Shown: positions 25,677 to 33,903 of the stretch, one piece after another
Numbering within the stretch: the stretch's first letter is position 1
How the letters are laid out: the number at the start of each line of letters is the position of its first letter
Source of the DNA: Microbulbifer aggregans
Lineage (GTDB): Bacteria > Pseudomonadota > Gammaproteobacteria > Pseudomonadales > Cellvibrionaceae
DNA: 64,000 nucleotides
Reading direction: 5' to 3'
NCBI RefSeq assembly: GCF_020524005.1
Contig: NZ_JAIVKK010000002.1
Coordinates: 62,001-126,000, forward strand
The notes under the pieces: generated by a model
The model's input: the letters and a program-made list of their open reading frames with translations, nothing else
Database searches by the model: none
Told to the model about the DNA's origin: nothing
Position numbers and translations under genes: made by a program

Positions 25677-27257
25677 TTAGTCTGAAGAGGAAAACTGAAT
25701 CTGGCATAACGCATTCTCTTGACCCGCCAGAGGTTCGGCCAGAAATGGGCGGTCCCAAGATAAGAAATAAGCCTGAGCCGAAACCAAGTCGACATCAACT
25801 TTCAGAAGATAACGCAATATGTGCCTATAAGTATTCACAGTAGAAACCGGCCTACCTGAATCTATAGAAGAAAAAACCTTCGAATCACTTGAATAAACTG
25901 CATACAAGGGACTAAAACGTTCCTTATGGCAAGTCCTATAATTACTGTCATGTCGCAAATGTGCTCCACCTCCATGATCCCCCTGGACGATTACAATCTT
26001 ATTACCAGGAACATCCTCAACTAAATACTTTAGCGTTGTGTAGATTTGACTATTAGTATAAGTAAGCTTCTCTATATAACCTTGTTTATACTGAGAGACC
26101 AGTTCCTCATCCCCCTTTGTCATATGGTCACCATCACCTATATCTAAAAAATCTTGATATTTAAATGTTGTTTCCCCATTTTTGGTTAATGAAAATGGAG
26201 GGTGGGGCGCTAGCGTATGAGAATAATAATATCTAGGCTGTGGAACGCTCTCAAAATACCGACTAGACAAATTTGCTCGAACCTGCTTATTCCTCGATTC
26301 AATTGAAACAACACTTTCATCCCCAAACAAACTGAACGCTGCTTTTAATGGCGACAATGATAAGAAATATTCTTCAAAGGGGCCCAACTCCATATAACCC
26401 AAAGCATCATCATTAACAAAAGATCCTATTGGGTAAGAAAGAAAATCATAGCCTGTATTTTCAAAAGCCAAACTATAACCATTCATACGGAAAAGCCTCG
26501 GCACAACACCATCTGTCACTTGCTTACCCCAGTCAACCCGCAAAACATGCGGGTTAGATGGAGTAATGATCTCAGGCTTAACCACAAACTCTCCGGACAT
26601 CACTGATGCCATCGAAGGCAAAGTCTGGTTGTAAGGGGAAATAGCTTTTTGCATCACTAAAAAGCCCAGGTCTTCGAGTCCGTCTTCAAATTTGGAGTTA
26701 TCAAAAGAATAGAAATCAGACAATACTGATGAATTACTATAGCCATCCAATACAAAATGGTAAATATCTGGAGTTTCTACAAAACCTCGCCCTTCGGACA
26801 AGCGAACCAAATCATTGGCTTTATCGCTCGGCAAAGTATTAACCTCTAACCCAAGCTTTCCAAAACCAAATAGAAGCATACCTAAAAAGAATATGCTCGC
26901 CACATTAGCGCTTAAAGTAAATGATTCGCCGAAAGTGAATATTTTTTCGCTCAAAAATAAAAAAAACACGACAAAAAAACAGGCCAGAGAAAAACCCACG
27001 GCCACATTAGGCGCAAGTAGTGCCACAAAAAGAAAAACGGTGTACACGCCTGCCGAATGAACATTAGAGATTTTAGAAAGCAAATAGAAAAGTACGAGTG
27101 AAAATGCCGTCGAAAATCCCAAGGTCCGCAGCGTACTATCAAAGGAAAACAATGAAAAATTTGACTGAAACACCGCAAGGGGAAAATATAAACTAATGAG
27201 AATTAAATATAATGGGAATCGAAATATCCCCCCGAAAACCTCCTTACTCTTTTTCAT
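25677..27257 (-). CDS. Membrane-anchored alkaline-phosphatase-superfamily (sulfatase-like) protein
   Basis: 526-aa protein: five or so N-terminal membrane segments (to about residue 135), then a periplasmic sulfatase/phosphotransferase-like domain. Metal-site motifs are visible: IYHFVLDGYSNSS (D171), SHTLAPHPPFSL and IVIVQGDHGGGAH. The nucleophile would be near YNQTLPSMASV, where Thr/Ser is expected. Enzymes of this layout add or remove phosphoryl or sulfate groups, such as phosphoethanolamine or glycerol phosphate, on envelope glycans. The substrate is unknown. ATG 27257 is preferred because upstream residues fall inside the preceding gene; the two genes overlap by 14 bases. Confidence 0.78.
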   Translation of the reverse strand: MKKSKEVFGGIFRFPLYLILISLYFPLAVFQSNFSLFSFDSTLRTLGFSTAFSLVLFYLLSKISNVHSAGVYTVFLFVALLAPNVAVGFSLACFFVVFFLFLSEKIFTFGESFTLSANVASIFFLGMLLFGFGKLGLEVNTLPSDKANDLVRLSEGRGFVETPDIYHFVLDGYSNSSVLSDFYSFDNSKFEDGLEDLGFLVMQKAISPYNQTLPSMASVMSGEFVVKPEIITPSNPHVLRVDWGKQVTDGVVPRLFRMNGYSLAFENTGYDFLSYPIGSFVNDDALGYMELGPFEEYFLSLSPLKAAFSLFGDESVVSIESRNKQVRANLSSRYFESVPQPRYYYSHTLAPHPPFSLTKNGETTFKYQDFLDIGDGDHMTKGDEELVSQYKQGYIEKLTYTNSQIYTTLKYLVEDVPGNKIVIVQGDHGGGAHLRHDSNYRTCHKERFSPLYAVYSSDSKVFSSIDSGRPVSTVNTYRHILRYLLKVDVDLVSAQAYFLSWDRPFLAEPLAGQENALCQIQFSSSD

Positions 27258-28653
27258 ACCACACCAATACCCGATCAACACCCTCAACCGCAACCTCTTT
27301 TACTACCTTTCGTCTCGCAGCAAGAATGTTAATAAAGTTATCGTAGGTATAATCAGGAAAAACATCCTCTCGCAGCGCCAACATCTCTTTTATAGAAATA
27401 TCCTCTTTTCCGACAAATTCGATTATTCCACTATCACCAAAGGAAAGCAGCCAATCAATTACTTGTTCCAGAGGTATATTCCGCCCTATTGCCAGATGAT
27501 GGATAATGGCAAATGCGATTACGGCGTCTGCTGAGACCCTTGATTTAATACCTTTTCTTTCACTACTATCCCACCCTATAGACGGCGATGGATTACAAGC
27601 ATCCATGTATAATGGGATCAATCTAAGTTGATTCTCTTTTGCGCGGCAATACGCGAGGTTCAAACTACCGGAATCAAAGTCAAAACCAACTACTGACTTA
27701 GAGCCAAACTCTAGTGCCAACTGAGAGTAGTGGCCGGAATTACACCCCATATCGATAAGAGCTGATGGTGAAATACTTTTACAAAACTCTTCTAACACCT
27801 GTTCCTTGACTCGACGCCCGGCGTCAGAATAAAAATTTTCAAATTCGTAATTTTCCCAGACACCCGCATTCCCCTGCCCCAAAAAAAGCTTAGCTATAAA
27901 ATTCCTTAAAGACTTCAGCAAGCCGACGTATGCCTGCTTAGGAAAAGGTCGCTTAACAGAGCTTTTCGCTTTTGTATTAGAGAGCCGTTTAGTTCCCAAA
28001 GATTTTTTTTGAAAATAGTTAGGCAGTATAATATTTGATAAAAGCACCCAAGAGAAACGGCTCGACCAAGGTAAGAGTTTAGCCATATCCTCAATAGAAA
28101 TACCTTCAAGTGCGCCCCGATACCAACTGTTCGAACGAACGCCCATTTTAGACTGCAGAAGAAGCGGGTTTAAAAATTGCTCACAAAACTGTCGCTGCCC
28201 CAGCCAGTATTCCCCATCCTGATAAGGACGTATAGAAAGTAAATCTATGAAGATCGGTCGACACGATTCACCATGAAACTGTACGTTATACGCCGTCGCA
28301 TCTGTCAACGACCATCCATTTTCAAGTAGCTTCAAATGAAAATCGAGATGAAAAAGTGCTGCATCCTTTAACTGAGAAAAGCTCCACTCATATGGGTAAG
28401 ATATAACCTCCAATTTCCGGTGTTTCACGAGAGCTTCGGGGGCCCGCTCCCCAAAACCTGACACGAGCGACGGGCAAACCTCTTCTGAGTCAATCAACCA
28501 TCCATCTTTAATCAGGCTTGCCAATACACCACTTTCTCGTAGCTCCCTAAACTCCAGCATCCTCTGCTTATTAATTGTTCTATAGACGCCATCATTAAAA
28601 TAAAAAATAGAGCCTGCCGGATCACGAAACGATCCCCTATCAAATTCAATCAT
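27244..28653 (-). CDS. NoeA-like two-domain SAM-dependent methyltransferase
   Basis: 469-aa soluble protein. The N-terminal part (about 1-180) carries YPYEWSFSQLKDAALFHLD and LTDATAYNVQFHG…PIFIDLLSI, a kinase-fold-like pattern seen in NoeA-type nodulation and polysaccharide proteins. The C-terminal class I methyltransferase domain has ALIDMGCNSGHYSQLALEFG (about 285-305) and VVGFDFD. A glycan or lipid-linked methyl group transfer is plausible; the acceptor is unknown. It overlaps the upstream small membrane-protein gene by eight bases and the downstream sulfatase-like gene by 14, so the set is translationally coupled. Confidence 0.78.
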   Translation of the reverse strand: MIEFDRGSFRDPAGSIFYFNDGVYRTINKQRMLEFRELRESGVLASLIKDGWLIDSEEVCPSLVSGFGERAPEALVKHRKLEVISYPYEWSFSQLKDAALFHLDFHLKLLENGWSLTDATAYNVQFHGESCRPIFIDLLSIRPYQDGEYWLGQRQFCEQFLNPLLLQSKMGVRSNSWYRGALEGISIEDMAKLLPWSSRFSWVLLSNIILPNYFQKKSLGTKRLSNTKAKSSVKRPFPKQAYVGLLKSLRNFIAKLFLGQGNAGVWENYEFENFYSDAGRRVKEQVLEEFCKSISPSALIDMGCNSGHYSQLALEFGSKSVVGFDFDSGSLNLAYCRAKENQLRLIPLYMDACNPSPSIGWDSSERKGIKSRVSADAVIAFAIIHHLAIGRNIPLEQVIDWLLSFGDSGIIEFVGKEDISIKEMLALREDVFPDYTYDNFINILAARRKVVKEVAVEGVDRVLVWYEKE

Positions 28654-28909
28654 CTTTTTTTATTTCTCGCATACTCGAGGCCGTGAATATTTCCGACTCA
28701 TCTTCTTCAGTTAAATCAGTAACTTGATTTACCCCAGAAAAAAAATCCTTTATTTTTTTCCAATAAATCCCGGCATACGTGATAGCTCCTGCAATCAAAG
28801 CCATGGCACCCTGTACAAGCATTGTACCCGTACCCGGATCAAGATATGCATAAGAAGGATAAGAAAAAAAACAAGCACAGAGAATCAAGATAATGCGGTA
28901 AAAATTCAT
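28646..28909 (-). CDS. Small membrane protein with AYLDPGTG motif
   Basis: 87-aa protein: signal peptide or first hydrophobic helix ending SYA, then YLDPGTGTMLVQGAMALIAG leading into a second membrane segment, a basic WKKIKDFF and an acidic tail. Small proteins with an A-Y-[IL]-D-P-G-T-G start are frequently found beside sulfatase-like and NoeA-like genes in polysaccharide loci, but no function is established. It overlaps the methyltransferase gene by eight bases. Confidence 0.7.
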   Translation of the reverse strand: MNFYRIILILCACFFSYPSYAYLDPGTGTMLVQGAMALIAGAITYAGIYWKKIKDFFSGVNQVTDLTEEDESEIFTASSMREIKKDD

Positions 28910-29000
28910 AACACACCCATAGAAAAAATAAAAATCGAAACAGACTAAAAAGTTCAGAACGTTCCACTAAACCAAGAAACAGTGAGTAAACGTTAACCTT

Positions 29001-30698
29001 CTATCTAAACACTATCCGCATGCCTACTACAGGCGGTTCGCTTAACTTCCAATTTATCGCACCACCATGCTGTATACCCAAACAGGAAGGTTTAGCATTA
29101 TTTTGAACAGGAACCCCCGGCAGTCCAATCTTTTCCTTGTTAAACTCTACTTCAACCTGGGAATGAAAACCCGAATTCAGACGCCAAATTGCTGCGGCTC
29201 TCCCCTCCGCAAAAAGCGAAGCCGTTGTTGCGAGCTGTACATCGTCAAAAAGTGCCTTTAACCTCGAACCAGCAAGCCTATTTTCACCTAAAACAATAGA
29301 TTCCAAGTACCCTTCAGGGAAAGCTCGCTCGAAATGACCAACCCTCGCATTAGAGCGTGCAGGCAACCTAGCAAGTAAAGGGTCTGCCAAAGCGAGTGGG
29401 TCAATCCAATGAATCGCAGGACCTGCACCAAACCCAACCATTCCGATAGAACACCGCACAAAAAAACCCTGCTGGCCACTTAGGAGCTGCCCCTCGACTA
29501 ACCATGGATGGTGGACCACCCCCTTATTTATAAGCGCAGGTTTTAGGCCCGTGCCCTGATAATAAAAAGCTCGCTCATCTGCAATACCATTTTCCGAAAT
29601 AGTTTGAGAATTAAATGACAAAGGCGAGATTAATGTATTACCTAGCGCACCTACACTTAAAAACACGAAGGGAGTGAAAAGAATAGCTTTAAACGGCCTC
29701 AAAAAAAACAAAACCATACAAGCAGCCAATAATATCGGAGTACTGAAAAAACGCCCTCCCATATAATCTCCGCCCACATAAAAATAAAATATTAACCACA
29801 ATAATAAACCGAAAAAGAAGACACGCCCTCTTTGGTTAATCCATGCGGCACAGCCACCGAACAACAAAAGGAATAGTGAAAATGTATCGTGGCGATACAT
29901 CCAACTCAATCCAGCCCACGCCTGCTCTACCGCCCCCAAAAAAGTGGTACCTGTACCCACTTTTGCTAACGCCGTATTAGGTATTGGCGCCCCATAATAG
30001 AAAACCGAAAAACAAACCCAACAAGCTACTGGTAGGCCACCTATCAACGCCGGCATTATGGAGCGAGAGTTATAAACTAGCGATAACAGCGAGGGGATTA
30101 CTAGTAAAAGAGAGTCAGGACGACATAAAAATAATGCTGAACCTAACGAAAATAGTAAATACGCCCTACATCGCCCCTCGAATTTAAACCAAACCCATAC
30201 ATAAGCAGCGACGAGAAAATGTGTCAGAGGGTTTTCTAGGCCAGAGCTAGAATAGTCCACAAATGATCGGGAAAGTAGAAGAGAAAAAATTACAGCCAAA
30301 CTTCCCCAGGTAAGTTCTTTAGGTAGCGTAAAGAGCAAAAAAATTGTAAAGCACAACAATAGGTAGGAGATGGCCAAACAGACGAAATATGGGTCTCCGA
30401 AAACCGCGACCAACCCGAGCTGCACCCCAAACCAAAGAGGGTGGGTGTATACTTGGACCCGCTCACCTGGATTCCAAGTCAACCCATAGCCATTTAATGC
30501 GTTATCTATAACCCGGAAAGTAATAAACGCGTCATCGGCTACCCATGCGGTATTGAAAAAGGCAGCAGAAAACAGCAGTAAAGCTACAATCAACCATGAT
30601 AATCTTTTGTCACTGGATAAAATGGTGCCAAACCTCTCCAGATACCACAATTCAATCTCTTTTATTTTTTTTCTCATACCACTTACAGCCGAAATCAT
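29001..30698 (-). CDS. GT-C glycosyltransferase, AftB-like (DPA-dependent arabinofuranosyltransferase candidate)
   Basis: 565-aa multi-spanning protein. After the first membrane helix the loop reads TAWVADDAFITFRVIDNALNG (blocks VADDAFITFR and IDNALNGYG), with the DD pair (D55, D56) expected at the GT-C active site, then LTWNPGERVQVYTHPLWF. This matches AftB (GT89)-like proteins, which use polyprenyl-phospho-arabinofuranose as donor. About ten membrane segments and a C-terminal soluble domain (about 400-565) follow. With the DPA genes alongside, it is the best candidate for a dedicated arabinofuranosyltransferase; acceptor unknown. M8 (30677) is an alternative start. Confidence 0.82.
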   Translation of the reverse strand: MISAVSGMRKKIKEIELWYLERFGTILSSDKRLSWLIVALLLFSAAFFNTAWVADDAFITFRVIDNALNGYGLTWNPGERVQVYTHPLWFGVQLGLVAVFGDPYFVCLAISYLLLCFTIFLLFTLPKELTWGSLAVIFSLLLSRSFVDYSSSGLENPLTHFLVAAYVWVWFKFEGRCRAYLLFSLGSALFLCRPDSLLLVIPSLLSLVYNSRSIMPALIGGLPVACWVCFSVFYYGAPIPNTALAKVGTGTTFLGAVEQAWAGLSWMYRHDTFSLFLLLFGGCAAWINQRGRVFFFGLLLWLIFYFYVGGDYMGGRFFSTPILLAACMVLFFLRPFKAILFTPFVFLSVGALGNTLISPLSFNSQTISENGIADERAFYYQGTGLKPALINKGVVHHPWLVEGQLLSGQQGFFVRCSIGMVGFGAGPAIHWIDPLALADPLLARLPARSNARVGHFERAFPEGYLESIVLGENRLAGSRLKALFDDVQLATTASLFAEGRAAAIWRLNSGFHSQVEVEFNKEKIGLPGVPVQNNAKPSCLGIQHGGAINWKLSEPPVVGMRIVFR

Positions 30699-31062
30699 TT
30701 ACTAGTAGCCCACTTCGGGCCACGCCACAAGGCAGTTATCTTGCTATATCTTTTGGCCTATATAGCTTTTCAGGCTTACTAAAAATGCTTCACCAGAACG
30801 CGAGCCATAACAAAACTTAACGCATGACCAATCACATTTAACCTGCCACCGTCACACTCGAAAAACTCGAGTCAAAACTACTCCCAACTGAACTTAACCA
30901 AATTCCAGAAAAAAGAAATGGAATTTTCCGAACAGAAATTCTGACAGTGCCAATAATCATGGCACTCTCAAGCTACAGGATCGATCTGTATTTATCAGAC
31001 AAAACTATCCTGCTGTCGGACCAAACCAATCTCAAAACCCACACAAACAAGATGGCATATAG
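30699..31062. other. Intergenic region between the two GT-C genes
   Basis: 364 AT-rich bases with no supported gene. The half nearer 30699 must carry the promoter of the AftB-like gene. Short inverted repeats such as GTGCC-N10-GGCAC around 30945-30965 are seen, but none with a T-run. Confidence 0.4.
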
Positions 31063-32895
31063 CTATTGCGGAAAGAACTCATATTCAATCTCACCTTTTA
31101 AAAGCCGGTCAAAATAGAGTCTTACTTTATCCCTTTTGTCAGAAGGGGCCATCAAATTTATGCCAGTTGAAAGATTCTCCTCCGCTTTTTCCTTGTCACC
31201 AACCAAATACCAATAGATCCCTACGTTGATTATGAACCATGGGTGCGAACTTAGCTCCTCGATGTTTACAGCGTTATCCACATACCATGCAGCAGATTCC
31301 AGCTCGTTCATTCGCAGCAATGTATTGAATGCGTTATTGAACGCGATTGGCGCTATATTGCTTCCCGCGGCCGTACCCTCAGAATCAAGCACCTTCAGAA
31401 ATTTCTCAATGGCAGCATCGGGATTATTTTCTTCAATATCCTGCATCCCCCTATGCACCAAAATCATGGATTTCTCGCTAGACCTGCCATACTCGGCAGC
31501 AAGAACATCCGCGGTATCGATAGCCTCTTTCGCACCTTCAACATCACCGCTTGAAAAACGAGCATTTGCTAAATTTATCCAGCCATTAATATACTTGGGA
31601 GATGTTGCAGTAACCCAAGTCCACAAGCCTAACTCACTAGACCACAAAGGGATTATGGACTGGACTGTTACGACTGAAATAAAAACAAAACAGGCCGTAG
31701 CACCAAGAATAAGAGTCCGTATTTTCTCCCCCACATTCAGCAGAAAGCTTACAAGAACTGGAGAAAAAACTACCACTAGTACCGCTAGCGGGAATTGAAG
31801 GTAGCGCTCTTGCACTAGATTGTCTGCCAGCGGTGATTGAAAAAGGTGCAGGGCTGGGATCAGCGCCAACAAGAAGATGGAAGCTGAGGTTAGAGACCAC
31901 CACTTATCTTTCACCACTCCATACAGAGTTGTACAGATATATAAAAGAACCGCAACAAGTGCTCCCCATGCAACCCAATCATCCAACTCAATTGGAAATT
32001 TCTCATAATGCACAGGAGACAAATGCAGAAATGGAAGCAGGGCAATTTTTAAATATCCTAGCAGGGCTTTTGCCGACAGCAAAATTCGCTGAATCCAGGA
32101 GCCGTAATCATTGTAATGCATACCTGAAAGCAGATAGCCTAGGGCTTCATAGCGAACCCAAAGATATATGCAGCCTGCGATCACCAAAGAGGTATAAGTA
32201 AATATATTTTCCCTTATAACGAAAAAAACGCCACTATTGCTCCGGTCAGAAAGCCTTGCGTTTACAAGATGGAGCATGGGTAGTGAGAAGCAAAACCCTA
32301 CAGCTGCTTCCTTGGAAAAAGCAGCTAGCAGAAAAAAACAACCAACGCAGAAAGCCCTGAACTTGGCCACTTTTATAGCTTGGTCAGAGTATAAAGCCAA
32401 TAGTAAAAACAGCGTCATCAACAGGTCAAACCTGCCTGATACCCAAACTACAGCCTCTGCCATAGCCGGGTGCACAGCATATAATAACGCCAAAACAGCC
32501 GAGGCTACGTTGCGAACATAAGGGGGACAAAAAACCACATTATGGGAGCGTGAAATCAGCAAGTGGCAAATCAAAAAAACCAGCAACGCATTTGCTATAT
32601 GTATCGCAAGATTTAAATCATGGAATGGTTCTGGATCTAATCCACTCTTAGCCTGTAAATAGTACGTTAATAGAGGCAAAGGCCTATAATAATCATCAGA
32701 AATAAAAAAACGTTTTAGAAGAACATCATCAACCACTGAGTTGGCATTACGCAAATCAGGCAACTGAACAATAAAATATTGATCATCCCAAACAAATGAA
32801 TTATCTCGAGCCCCCCAAAACAATACCGCTACGACGACTGCTATAAAAAAAGCAAGGAATATCTTACGACTAAATAAAAAGGAAGAATCAAACAT
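31063..32895 (-). CDS. GT-C membrane glycosyltransferase with C-terminal TPR, next to pilA (TfpW/TMTC-like)
   Basis: 610-aa protein with about ten membrane helices (to about residue 405) and a soluble C-terminal TPR-like region (about 425-600; YINGWINLANARFSSGDVEGAKEAI, split here as YINGWINLANA and FSSGDVEGAKEAI). The first periplasmic loop has SFVWDDQYF (D37-D38), the GT-C acidic pair, followed by YYRPLPLLTYY and LNLAIHIANALLV, a layout like TMTC/PMT-type transferases. It lies directly downstream of pilA on the same strand. In Pseudomonas group IV pilin strains this position is held by TfpW, a GT-C enzyme that adds D-arabinofuranose to the pilin. The TPR domain may bind the pilin or assembly proteins. 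Function inferred. Confidence 0.75.
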   Translation of the reverse strand: MFDSSFLFSRKIFLAFFIAVVVAVLFWGARDNSFVWDDQYFIVQLPDLRNANSVVDDVLLKRFFISDDYYRPLPLLTYYLQAKSGLDPEPFHDLNLAIHIANALLVFLICHLLISRSHNVVFCPPYVRNVASAVLALLYAVHPAMAEAVVWVSGRFDLLMTLFLLLALYSDQAIKVAKFRAFCVGCFFLLAAFSKEAAVGFCFSLPMLHLVNARLSDRSNSGVFFVIRENIFTYTSLVIAGCIYLWVRYEALGYLLSGMHYNDYGSWIQRILLSAKALLGYLKIALLPFLHLSPVHYEKFPIELDDWVAWGALVAVLLYICTTLYGVVKDKWWSLTSASIFLLALIPALHLFQSPLADNLVQERYLQFPLAVLVVVFSPVLVSFLLNVGEKIRTLILGATACFVFISVVTVQSIIPLWSSELGLWTWVTATSPKYINGWINLANARFSSGDVEGAKEAIDTADVLAAEYGRSSEKSMILVHRGMQDIEENNPDAAIEKFLKVLDSEGTAAGSNIAPIAFNNAFNTLLRMNELESAAWYVDNAVNIEELSSHPWFIINVGIYWYLVGDKEKAEENLSTGINLMAPSDKRDKVRLYFDRLLKGEIEYEFFPQ

Positions 32896-32919
32896 AACAT
32901 CACTTGTTCACACAAAAAC

Positions 32920-32952
32920 AAAAAAGGGAGAACTACAAACTCTCCCTTTTTT
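32920..32952 (-). terminator. Intrinsic terminator between pilA and the GT-C/TPR gene
   Basis: On the minus strand AAAAAGGGAGA-GTTTGTAGT-TCTCCCTTTTTTG gives an 11-bp stem with a built-in T-run. It would stop most pilA transcripts before the glycosyltransferase gene, as expected for a highly expressed pilin followed by a weakly expressed enzyme. Confidence 0.85.
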
Positions 32953-33007
32953 AGCTAAAACGCTCTAACGTTTAAGCGGTGCCTATCTCGTCAAACGAGA
33001 TATTGCC

Positions 33008-33418
33008 TTAGCCGCGACACTCAGCAGGAACATACTTTTGGGTAGAAGCTGCTGTGCTGCAGGTCCAAGTAACCGGCGCGCCTACTGTCAGTCCTGGAGC
33101 AAGTGTCAACACAACGCTTTGAGCAAGAGAGCTCATAGTCACAGTGATAGTCCCGGTGCTATCTGCAACAGACACGGATGACACATTTTTAGTAGACGCC
33201 GGCGCGGTCCAGCCAGACGCGGTCAATGCGAACACACCATTACTTTGATATGTTTCAGATACCGCTGTTTTCGCTGAAGACGCAATGCTCAAACCCTCAG
33301 ACACACGAGCCCTTACAGTGTAATCCTGGTAGGCCGGCAGTGCGACCGCAGCCAAAATACCGATGATCGCGACCACGATCATCAATTCAATAAGAGTAAA
33401 ACCCTGTTGTTTTTTCAT
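33008..33418 (-). CDS. pilA: Type IV major pilin
   Basis: 136-aa prepilin. A six-residue leader (MKKQQG) is cut before Phe in [19 protein letters not shown], with the conserved Glu5 present. The globular part has many Ser/Thr residues (for example [18 protein letters not shown] and TCSTAASTQ) and a C-terminal disulfide loop between Cys of TWTCSTA and PAECRG. It builds the pilus fibre for twitching and adhesion after processing by PilD. Start ATG follows GGAG with good spacing. It is divergent from pilBCD, and the adjacent GT-C gene and DPA cluster suggest it is O-glycosylated. Confidence 0.95.
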   Translation of the reverse strand: MKKQQGFTLIELMIVVAIIGILAAVALPAYQDYTVRARVSEGLSIASSAKTAVSETYQSNGVFALTASGWTAPASTKNVSSVSVADSTGTITVTMSSLAQSVVLTLAPGLTVGAPVTWTCSTAASTQKYVPAECRG

Positions 33419-33903
33419 GTAACCGTCTCCATACAGACTGTTGTTTTTGGAATGAAATCCCTAAAGGAAGTCGGCAGTAACAATACCCGCAATGTGGGAA
33501 AAGGCGCAAGCTCACAAAACTAACCAGAATCGCAATTTTGAACGAAAGTCAGGCAAGGGGTGCCCAAAAATCATCCAGGCGGATCACATAACAACCAGCC
33601 CGATTCTGAACGTGACCTATTTTGTCAGTTATTTAGCCCTTGTTTACTTTCCCCTCTATTAGTTGGCGCACCTTTTAGTTGGCTAGTTGGCGCACCTTTA
33701 TTAAGCCATCCTGATTGTTTTCCGTGCAACTTGATTCGCATTACCCAAAATGCCCTCGCCAGGCCATTGGCGGGCGCCAGCATATTCGCTATATTGGCTC
33801 GCAAGCTGGCGGCGGATTTAACTTTTTGTGCCTGATTCGCTCCGAACCGCCCAAAGTCAAAAAACAGCAGTAACAAACGTTATCTCACAGACAGCGATCT
33901 CAA
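33419..33903. promoter_or_regulatory. pilA-pilB divergent intergenic region
   Basis: 485 bases holding the pilA promoter and the pilBCD promoter. A direct repeat of AGTTGGCGCACCTTT lies at 33661-33675 and 33685-33699 (24-bp period). A strict GG-N10-GC sigma-54 core with good consensus was not found for pilA; a weak one exists near 33473-33490. No gene is supported here. Confidence 0.45.
33661..33699 (+). repeat. Direct repeat upstream of pilB
   Basis: Two perfect 15-base copies of AGTTGGCGCACCTTT begin 24 bp apart, about 205-240 bases before the pilB start. It could be a binding site for a regulator, or a small slippage duplication. Confidence 0.6.

Noticed and set aside
30699..31062. A tRNA between the two GT-C genes or after pilA, as at Pseudomonas pilA loci
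   Set aside because: No cloverleaf or T-loop pattern such as GGTTCGAATCC was found here or in the 32896-33007 gap.
33545..33565. Sigma-54-like sequence TGGGCACCCCTTGCC on the minus strand upstream of pilA
   Set aside because: The GG to GC spacing is one base short of the strict N10 needed by sigma-54; another GG-N10-GC near 33473-33490 has a poor flanking consensus. No promoter is claimed.
33560..33835. 91-codon plus-strand frame upstream of pilB
   Set aside because: It runs over the direct repeat and intergenic sequence, with no ribosome site and no similarity.
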